In this document: positions 4,257 through 5,048 of the stretch, piece after piece | How positions within the stretch are numbered: the first letter of the stretch is position 1 | Layout: each line of letters starts with the position of its first letter | DNA from: a candidate division Zixibacteria bacterium RBG_16_43_9 | Lineage (GTDB): Bacteria > Zixibacteria > MSB-5A5 > RBG-16-43-9 | Direction of reading: 5' to 3' | DNA length: 5,048 bases | NCBI GenBank assembly: GCA_001775355.1 | Contig: MEWM01000029.1 | Location: 1,377-6,424, forward strand | Position numbers and translations under genes: made by a program | Notes under the pieces: generated by a model | What the model was told of the DNA's origin: nothing | Seen by the model: only the letters and a program-made list of their open reading frames with translations | Database searches by the model: none

Positions 4257-5048
4257 TCATTTTATCCGCTTCTTCTTTTATCTCGAACAGGTCCCTTTTC
4301 ATCTCTGCCCAGCCGTACCAGTGCATATAATCCGGGTTCATATGATAAGCACCCTGGAAAGTCCTCATCCGGTGTTCTAAGAACATCACATATAGTTTTT
4401 GTTCAATTGAGGTTGGCACATCGTAAAATTTCAACAGATCCGGGAACAGTGGATAATCTGCCTGTTTCTTTAAGATTCCGTCTTTATACAAACCCTCAAC
4501 TGTAGTAATCGCCTCTGCCATCAGCGAATCCGACTGTCTTAAGATGGCGTCTGCATTCGTAAAATTAGTCCTCACGTAGGAATCAGAATGACAGCCCTTG
4601 CACACCTTGACCATCTTCTCCCTTTCTGCAACCCATTCCTCTTTGGTCAGGCGAGCGACTTTACCAGCTTTAACCACGTCCAGTCTCGGAGTCGGATTTC
4701 CCTGCGGGTCTAAAACCCCTACTCCTTTCAGAATAGTCACCCTCCACTCCTCCCATTTTTTATCCTCTTCTGGCAATCTCAAACCCAAAAAACCCCACGC
4801 AGTCATCACCCGATGTGTTCCCTCGACCATATGACAGGTCTGGCATTTCGGCGCTCTGCCGGTCCAAGATGGATCCATTCGGAAATCTTTCTCCATCTGA
4901 TATATAATCCCATGTTTGGAAGTTGACCACATTTCATACTGCGGATGGTCAAACCCCATGTGACAGGTAGCACAGGCTAAGGGGTTTCTGGCTTCCTCAA
5001 TCGAGAATTTATGACGGGTATGACAGGCATCACATTTTCCACCATCTT
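4243..5048 (-). CDS. Multiheme cytochrome c of the hydroxylamine oxidoreductase (HAO) class, C-terminal part
   Basis: The frame runs off the right edge; 267 residues are visible, from 5046 to the TAA at 4243-4245. Four CXXCH heme-binding motifs can be read: CDACH (5-9), CATCH (25-29), CQTCH (68-72) and CKGCH (149-153). The contexts are characteristic of HAO-family octaheme cytochromes: CHTRHKFSIEEAR, CHMGFDHPQYEMWSTSKHG, and the C-terminal AYHMNPDYMHWYGWAE (233-248). HAO-class proteins act in the periplasm on hydroxylamine, nitric oxide or nitrite, oxidatively or reductively; which applies cannot be told, because the catalytic heme region and N-terminus lie mainly outside. The end is charged, with no C-terminal membrane anchor. 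The first ATG at 4959 lies just after CATCH and is internal, not the start. It converges with the methyltransferase gene across a repeat-filled gap. The last codons overlap a low-complexity tract. Confidence 0.9.
   Translation of the reverse strand, partial: DGGKCDACHTRHKFSIEEARNPLACATCHMGFDHPQYEMWSTSKHGIIYQMEKDFRMDPSWTGRAPKCQTCHMVEGTHRVMTAWGFLGLRLPEEDKKWEEWRVTILKGVGVLDPQGNPTPRLDVVKAGKVARLTKEEWVAEREKMVKVCKGCHSDSYVRTNFTNADAILRQSDSLMAEAITTVEGLYKDGILKKQADYPLFPDLLKFYDVPTSIEQKLYVMFLEHRMRTFQGAYHMNPDYMHWYGWAEMKRDLFEIKEEADKMRSKK

Noticed and set aside
4111..4505. Open frames 4111-4380 and 4185-4505 on the plus strand
   Set aside because: They translate repeat DNA and then the antisense of the cytochrome gene; the minus-strand frame with four CXXCH motifs is clearly the real one.
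4957..4959. ATG at 4959 (minus) as start of the cytochrome
   Set aside because: The frame stays open upstream to the window edge and encodes two more heme motifs, CDACH and CATCH.

Overview
The window looks like a chromosomal segment of a Gram-negative bacterium, probably of the FCB supergroup or a neighbouring candidate phylum. Three things suggest this: a C-terminal outer-membrane beta-barrel fragment of PorV/DUF5723 type, a periplasmic multiheme cytochrome c of the hydroxylamine-oxidoreductase (HAO) class, and intergenic spaces packed with palindromic repeats. The phylum is an inference; there is no rRNA or marker gene to fix it.

Layout. Bases 1-771 are the 3' part of an outer-membrane barrel gene. 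A charged 57-aa ORF with a good ribosome binding site follows at 816-989, but its 3' third is made of hairpin sequence. Bases 990-1618 hold no credible gene, only a mosaic of inverted and direct repeats. At 1619-1746 a promoter drives a clear TPP (thiamin pyrophosphate) riboswitch. The ORF right behind it (1747-1833) is only 28 codons long, reads like a signal peptide, and ends inside a perfect inverted repeat, so the switch appears to have lost most of its gene. After three more palindromic elements comes an intact HypE/ThiL-like AIR-synthase family gene (2014-3072) with its own strong ribosome binding site. It is followed by palindromes, one of which doubles as a terminator. A class I SAM-dependent methyltransferase (3293-4018) has its own promoter. 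It converges on the 3' part of an HAO-type multiheme cytochrome on the minus strand (4243-5048, running off the right edge, four heme motifs visible). The 223-bp convergent gap is again repeat sequence.

The genes do not form an obvious pathway. The TPP switch hints at thiamin-dependent control of something here, possibly reaching the AIR-synthase-like gene, although a candidate terminator and about 180 bp of repeats lie between them. The HAO-type gene points to nitrogen-oxide or hydroxylamine redox chemistry in the periplasm.

The most unusual feature is the repeat landscape. At least eight hairpins of different sequence carry a GTAG tetranucleotide at the 5' foot of the hairpin on one strand or both. 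This resembles REP elements recognised by REP-associated tyrosine transposases (RAYTs). Several of them, or other palindromes here, overlap stop codons or supply the last codons of genes.
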